NCBI GenBank assembly: GCA_000231825.2
Contig: JH720310.1
Span: forward strand, 1,229,147 to 1,242,850
Origin: Tetrahymena elliotti 4EA
Lineage: Eukaryota; Ciliophora; Oligohymenophorea; Hymenostomatida; Tetrahymenidae
Direction of reading: 5' to 3'
Length of the DNA stretch: 13,704 nt
Shown here: one piece after another, positions 8,971 to 13,704 of the stretch
How positions within the stretch are numbered: position 1 is the stretch's first letter
How the letters are laid out: every line of letters starts with the position of its first letter
The notes under the pieces: generated by a model
What the model was told of the DNA's origin: nothing
Databases searched by the model: none
Seen by the model: only the letters and a program-made list of their open reading frames with translations
Program-made: the position numbers and the translations under genes

Positions 8971-11900
8971 ATGATAGATTTGAATAATTTAGAGGAATCA
9001 GATAGCGCTGTGTCAAAGATAGCTAAGCACATTCGAAATAGATAAAAAATCAAACAAATCTATAAAGATAAGGGTATTTAGTTACTAAATAAGCCAGAAT
9101 AACAATGTATTTATCTATCAAAAATTCTTTTTTATGATGATTTCATTTTTAATTTAATTTCTTGAGAAATGGTTCTAAAAAATATAAAACTCTTCATTAT
9201 TTCTTATTTAAGTATCAGAAATTTAAGATCAAGAGCTTTAAGAAAACCCCTACACCCACTACAATAAAATGAAAAAGGAACTAGCTCAAAAAGGTTTTGA
9301 TGAATTTAGATATTTAGGATAGGGAGCATAAGGATTAGTTTTATTGGCTAAGAAATCATAGACAAACAAAAGATACGCAATTAAAGGAATTCGGTATAGA
9401 GATGATGATAACAATAAGATTTTCTAAGAAAATTTAGATAAAGTGAACAAAGAAATTGAAATTCTGTAGAAATGTAGAGGTTTTCCATACGTTGTAAACC
9501 TTTTAGAAGAATTTAAAGGAAAAGAATATATACACTTGGTTTTTAGTGAATGCTAGGGTAAGTGATTAATAAATATAATGGATTATTTAATTGCTTTAAT
9601 AATAGGAACTCTGAAAGATATTATTGAATAAACTTAAGAGAAAAAGCTAAATGAATTATCTGCAATAAAATACTCTAGAGATATAGCAGAAGGTCTTGAT
9701 TTCGTTCACTCAAATAGCTGCCTTGTCAATGATTTAAAAATGGATAATATTTTGATTGACTACAATGGAAATGCTGTTGTTTGTAAATAAAAGTTAAATG
9801 AAAGATATTTATTGTTTAACTGATTGTTGATAAAAATAGGTGATTTTGGATTGGGTGTTATTCTATAAAAGCAATCTGGATACTCTCTTGCTTAATATGT
9901 AGAATTGTTTTATAAATTAAATGATTTTATGGTTTCTTAAATTAATAAAGCAAGGAAACTGTTATTATTAAGCACCTGAATGCTATGGCCCTAACTCTTT
10001 TTAGAAAACTGATGACTTTGATGGCTATATTTCAGAATATAAAAAACTTAATGTTGATGTAAAATAAGAACCAAGTCAAAGAGTAGTTTATTTTTTAGAT
10101 TTATTTTTATTAAAATTGATTAATATTTTTAGAGTGAAGCTTTTTCATTAGGTATATTGTTTTTTTCTATTATTTTCCTTCTAAAATGAGCTTTTTATGC
10201 TAAATAAAAAGGATACATCATTTACACATTAATTTCTGGAGTGAACTTTAGTCTAATATTTAATAAGCACAAGCCAATCTAATATAAAGAAGAATTTTAG
10301 ACCTTTAAATATAAGAAATAACTTTAATTTATAATAGATGGATTAACCTAATTTGTTCCAAGATAAAGGTTACCGGTTAACGAGGCATTGAATATATTAA
10401 ATGAAATTTTTTCATAGGAATTTAACCTAGAAGAGAAGTTTATAGATTATATTGAGGACAATAATGGAGAGGCACACGAATTCTTAAATAATTTAAACAT
10501 GGAAATCTAGTTTGTTTAAGCTTTTTCCAATAGGTTTTATCCTATTATGTAAGCTTTATATTAACATCATAAAAATTTAATCTAAATATTTACAAGAAAA
10601 AATGAAGAGACACTCCTCTATGAAATTGAGAAAAACCAGATCTAACAGGGCTAAGCAAATATAAATTAAAAAAGAACAATTTGGGTTTATTAAATTAATA
10701 TTATATTAAAAGGATGTATAACTTGGATAAAAAAATCAGAATCCTTTCTAATCTGAAGAAGAACTACAACAGTTAAAGCTAAATTATAACAAACTAGAAA
10801 CTGAATTGAAAGAAAAACTCAATCTAATTCAAAATATTTAATCTTAAAATTTTAGTTAAGAAAAATAGATTAAACAACAAAAAGAAATAATAGCAGACTT
10901 GAACCAACAAAATTCTTAATTAAAATAGGAATTTGAGAGACAAAAGGAGAATTTAGAAAAATTATAAAATGAACTAAAAGATAAGAAAACTCAAAACCAA
11001 AATTTATAATTTGTTAACAATTATTAAGAATAGTAGATTTAGAAGTAGGAGGAACAAAAAGACTAATTGAAATTACAAAATTTCTTACAACAACAATAAT
11101 TTAATGAAAAAGAGCAAAAATTGCAAAGAGAATTGCAAGAAAAGCTTAATTAAATTCAAAAGTTTGCATCTTTGAATTATAGTTAAGAAAAATAGATTAA
11201 ACAACTGGAAGAGATAATAGCAGAATTGAAAAAAAAAAATTCTTAATAAAAATAGGAATTAGAGATACAAAAGGAGAATCTTAAGGAATTATAAAATAAA
11301 CTATAATATAAGGAAACTCAAAATCAAGATTTATAATCTATTAATGTTAATTAAAAACAGTAAATTAAGCAGTAGGAGGCACAAAAATACTAATTGGAAT
11401 AACAAAATTTCTTACAACAACAAGAATTTGATAATAAAGAGCGAAATTTGCAAATCGAATTGCAATATTAAATTCAAAATTTTTAATTTTAGAAATAAAG
11501 TTAAGAAAAATAGATTAAACAACAAGAAGAGACAATAGCAGAAATGAACCAAAAAAATTCCAAATTATCCAACGAAATTTAGGAAAATCAGAAAAAAATA
11601 CACAACTTATTGAATGAAAATCAAAATTTATAACTTACCATTTAATAAAAATAATAAAATATTATTAATTAGGAGAAATTCATAGAAGAATAAAGTTAAA
11701 CAAATTACCAAATGAAAGAAACAATTGAAGAATAAAGTGCAAAAAATGAATATTTTGAAATGCTAAATAAATTGAGGTATTAATAGATTAAAAAAAATAG
11801 ATGGAAATATTTTGAAAATTAAGAAAGAATTATAATATTTAATATTAATTTTTTAAATAATTAGATTGTAATATTATGAATTTAAAGGACCAAATATAAT

Positions 11901-13704
11901 TAATCTTCTGTATTACTTTTAGCCAGTAATTTTTCTTAATGAAAAAATAAAATAAAATAAAATTTAATTTAATTTATTTTAACATTAAGGAAAAAATTGA
12001 AGTAATAGAAATTATTTTTTAGATATTGATATTTAGAAAACTACCTTAAAAAAAAGAATGTAAAATTATTATTTATTATACCGTATTCCCTTACTTGATA
12101 GAGCTGAGAAACGTCTCCCTTCAAAAATAGAAATATACAATTTAAATTAAAAAAATATTTTGAATGATTCATTGATTTAAAAAGCAATAAATCGGAATTA
12201 TGGTAATCAAAGAAGTGAATATTTAATTTATTTATAAATTAACAGAGGGTAAATTTATTTCTTTTCTTTTAGCAAAATATTTATTTTTTTAATAAGAACG
12301 TAATAAATATTAAATTGAAGATTCAATAGCATAAAAACATAAAATTAAGAATGTATTTTAAAATATTATGGATTCATAAATTTAAACTAATACATTTCTT
12401 ATTACCAAAAAACTCAAAATAGAAAAAAGTAAATTTAACAGATCTTTTGAAAAGATAATTTCAACAGAAGTGATAAAAATTATAAATAGAGAGTAATTTA
12501 TTAATTAGTGTTATTTTAAACATTTGATTTTATTATCAAATAGAATGTAAGAATAATTTTGAATATAATTTATGATTGGTCACAATAATATTCATTATTT
12601 CATTTCAGTGTGTAATTCAAATTTTTAAAAATTTGATATTAAAAAATAAAAAGGTATAGGTATTTTTTTTAAAGTAACCCTTTTATGTATATTTTAGAAA
12701 AACTAGAGTTCTAAATTCAAATAAAAATTAATTTACTTTAATTACTTTAAAAAATATATCTGTATTGATTTAATCAACTTTTTAATACAAAATAAGCAAT
12801 TGGTTGATATTTTTGAATCATATTCAGAAATAGCTTATTAATTAATTTACTTTCTAATTCTAAGGTAAATGATATTTTTGAGAGTTTGCTTTTAGATCAG
12901 AAGAAGATATTGAATCAATTTGTATATTCTAAAACAGCTAGTAATTAATATTTTTTAACAATTTGCATGAAAAATATTATTTATTCATTAACTTTCATAA
13001 AGGTAAATGATATTTTGAGAGTTTGCTTTTTGATTAAAAGAAGATATTGAATCAACTTTTTTATTCGAAAAATAGCAAGTAATTAATATTTTTAAATAAT
13101 TTGTATGAAAAATATTATTAATTAATTATCTTTCATATTCTAAGGTAAATGATATTTTTGAGATTTTTACTATTTGTTCAGAAGAAGATATTGAATCAAC
13201 TTTTTTATTCCAAAAATAGAGAGTAATTAATATTTTTGAATGATTAACATGAAAAGTTTATTAATTAACTTTCATATTCTAAGGTAAATAATATTTTTGA
13301 GAGTTTTGCTATTTGTTCAGAAGAAGATATTAAATCAACTTTTTTATTCCGAAAATAGATCGTAATAAATATTTTTGAATGATTTGTATGAAAATATTAT
13401 TAATTAATTAATTAACTTTTATATTCTAAGGTAAATGATATTTTGATAGTTTTGCTATTTGATAATAAGAAGATATTGAATCAACTTTTTTATTTCAAAT
13501 ATAGACTGTAATTAATATTTTTGAATGATTTGTATGAAAATATTATTAATTAATTAACTTTTATATTCTAAGGTAAATGATATTTTTGAGAGTTTTACTA
13601 TTTGATTAAAAAAAGATATTAAATCAACTTTTTTATTCCAAAAATAGTGGGTAATTAATATTTTTGAATGATTTGCATGAAATATTATTTATCAATTAAC
13701 TTTT
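8971..13704 (+). CDS. Protein kinase with Gln-rich coiled coil, continuing into a microexon array (3' end outside window)
   Basis: Exons: 8971-9106, 9213-9557, 9606-9782, 9840-9898, 9951-10082, 10133-10151, 10212-10684, 10713-11776, then microexons. TAA/TAG are read as Gln. Kinase domain (about residues 76-345): glycine loop GQGAQGLV (81-88), ATP lysine in YAIKG (Lys103), helix-C Glu126, catalytic loop VNDLKMDN (201-208) with Asp203, Lys205 and Asn208 kept but His-Arg of HRD replaced by Val-Asn, DFG (221-223), APE (247-249), and SLGYIIYTLISG across the 10152-10211 intron. Thus catalysis seems possible, in a non-RD kinase. Residues about 455-801 are a coiled coil with three repeats of about 107 residues. 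Introns are 48-106 nt except a 28-nt one (10685-10712). Reading straight through from 11777 would stop at TGA 11877-11879. Splicing at AG|GTATTA (11777) to exon 11865-11867 instead continues in phase 2 with FQKKLKIGTIKKEI, a coil-like sequence. The substrate is unknown. Confidence 0.75.
10133..10151 (+). other. 19-nt internal kinase exon
   Basis: This exon encodes Ser-Glu-Ala-Phe-Ser-Leu plus the first base of Gly. Together with the next exon it forms the kinase helix-F motif (SLGYIIYTLISG). It is needed because reading on from 10152 gives TGA at 10187-10189, while a 60-nt GT...AG intron (10152-10211) restores the expected motif in frame. It shows that small exons occur in the conserved domain too. 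Confidence 0.7.
10685..10712 (+). other. 28-nt candidate intron
   Basis: GTTTAT...AAAAG, 28 nt, phase 0. No other GT exists in the preceding 100 nt. Removing it joins the kinase C-tail frame to the coiled-coil frame exactly; without it the frame runs into TGA near 10755. It is about half the length of its neighbours, so either the splicing machinery accepts Paramecium-size introns here or this is a frame-breaking change. Confidence 0.5.
10854..11776 (+). repeat. Three tandem coiled-coil repeats of about 107 residues
   Basis: The block SQEKQIKQ starts at 10854, 11181 and 11499 (spacing 327 and 318 bp). Within each unit the order recurs: SQEKQIKQ, EI(I/T)A(D/E)(L/M), KQE.E.QKENL, NFLQQQ.F and a Q/L-rich link. 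The third unit is incomplete and more diverged. Many Gln codons are TAA or TAG. The repeats are visible at DNA level and look recent, so the coil length is probably variable. Confidence 0.75.
11865..13704 (+). other. Microexon array of the kinase gene
   Basis: AG|exon|GTAA-type sites at 11865-11867, 11923-11925, 11990-12001 (12 nt), 12057-12059, 12246-12248, 12297-12299, 12350-12352, 12423-12428, 12490-12492, 12544-12546, 12609-12611, 12654-12659 (uncertain), 12797-12802, 12938-12940, 13076-13078, 13220-13222, 13359-13361, 13505-13507 and 13648-13650. All are multiples of 3, and the coiled-coil exon ends in phase 2 at 11776, so one frame is kept. Two gaps are long (12060-12245 and 12660-12796) and may hide exons. 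A candidate 18-nt exon at 12185-12202 would create TGA and was left out. The array continues past the right edge. Confidence 0.6.
12861..13704 (+). repeat. Tandem repeat of about 140 bp, one microexon per unit
   Basis: Six units start at AAG|GTAAAT with GT at 12865, 13003, 13145, 13284, 13431 and 13573 (spacing 138-147 bp). Each has a GATATTTTTGAGAG-like block, then AAGAAGATATTGAATCAAC, then AAATAG, a triplet, GTAATTAATATTTTT, a TATGAAAATATTATT block, and TTCTAAG. The flanking intron sequence is nearly identical, but the triplet differs in every unit: CTA, CAA, AGA, ATC, ACT, TGG. A degenerate forerunner lies at about 12797-12864. The window's first bases (TTCTAAGGTAATAA) match the unit junction, which hints that the first gene has similar units upstream. 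Confidence 0.85.

Noticed and set aside
10187..10189. In-frame TGA within the kinase domain, suggesting a pseudogene or a TGA reassignment
   Set aside because: A 60-nt GT...AG intron (10152-10211) removes it and restores the expected SLG-x-I-x-Y-x-L-x-SG kinase motif in frame.
11344..11538. 64-codon open frame on the plus strand
   Set aside because: It is an out-of-frame shadow of the coiled-coil exon, which reads well in another frame with TAA/TAG as Gln.
12185..12202. 18-nt exon AG|...|GTAATC in the kinase array
   Set aside because: In phase 2 it would create TGA with the next exon (12246-12248), and the following intron would be only 43 nt.
12861..13704. Exons of about 65 nt running from the triplet to AAG|GTAAAT in each repeat unit
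   Set aside because: Their lengths are not multiples of 3 and vary between units, and the sequence looks like intron. The 3-nt reading fits the rest of the array better.

Overview
The window looks like nuclear DNA of a ciliate of the Tetrahymena/Paramecium/Ichthyophthirius type. It is extremely A+T rich. Its long reading frames only make sense if TAA and TAG are read as glutamine with TGA as the only stop. Genes are cut by short GT...AG introns, mostly 45-75 nt. I saw no bacterial signals, tRNA, rRNA or CRISPR array.

Layout: (1) Positions 1-3122 (+) hold the 3' part of a gene built almost entirely of microexons. About 41 exons, nearly all exactly 3 nt and a few 6 nt, sit about every 60 bp in the frame AG|NNN|GTAA. 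Joined together, with every intron falling after the second base of a codon (phase 2), they give one open, sensible protein that runs into a normal-sized last exon at 2753. (2) Positions 3420-5500 (+) are a diverged second copy of that tail. About half of its microexon splice sites are destroyed, so it is probably a pseudogene. (3) Positions 5500-6900 are mostly empty A+T-rich DNA, with a small broken minus-strand ORF (6149-6509). (4) Positions 6901-8765 are a degenerate hAT-family DNA transposon with imperfect terminal inverted repeats and a frameshifted transposase. (5) From 8971 to beyond the right edge (+) runs a gene whose first eight exons encode a protein kinase domain and a long Gln-rich coiled coil. 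At about 11777 it appears to switch to the same phase-2 microexon style. (6) At 12861-13704 this second microexon array becomes a tandem repeat of about 140 bp. Each unit has nearly identical intron sequence but carries a different 3-nt exon (CTA, CAA, AGA, ATC, ACT, TGG).

The main discovery candidate is this gene architecture: ordinary exons followed by dozens of one-codon-long exons, each codon split 2+1 by an intron, with signs that arrays grow by tandem duplication of an intron+codon unit. The splicing calls are inferred from sequence alone. RNA-seq or long-read cDNA would settle them.
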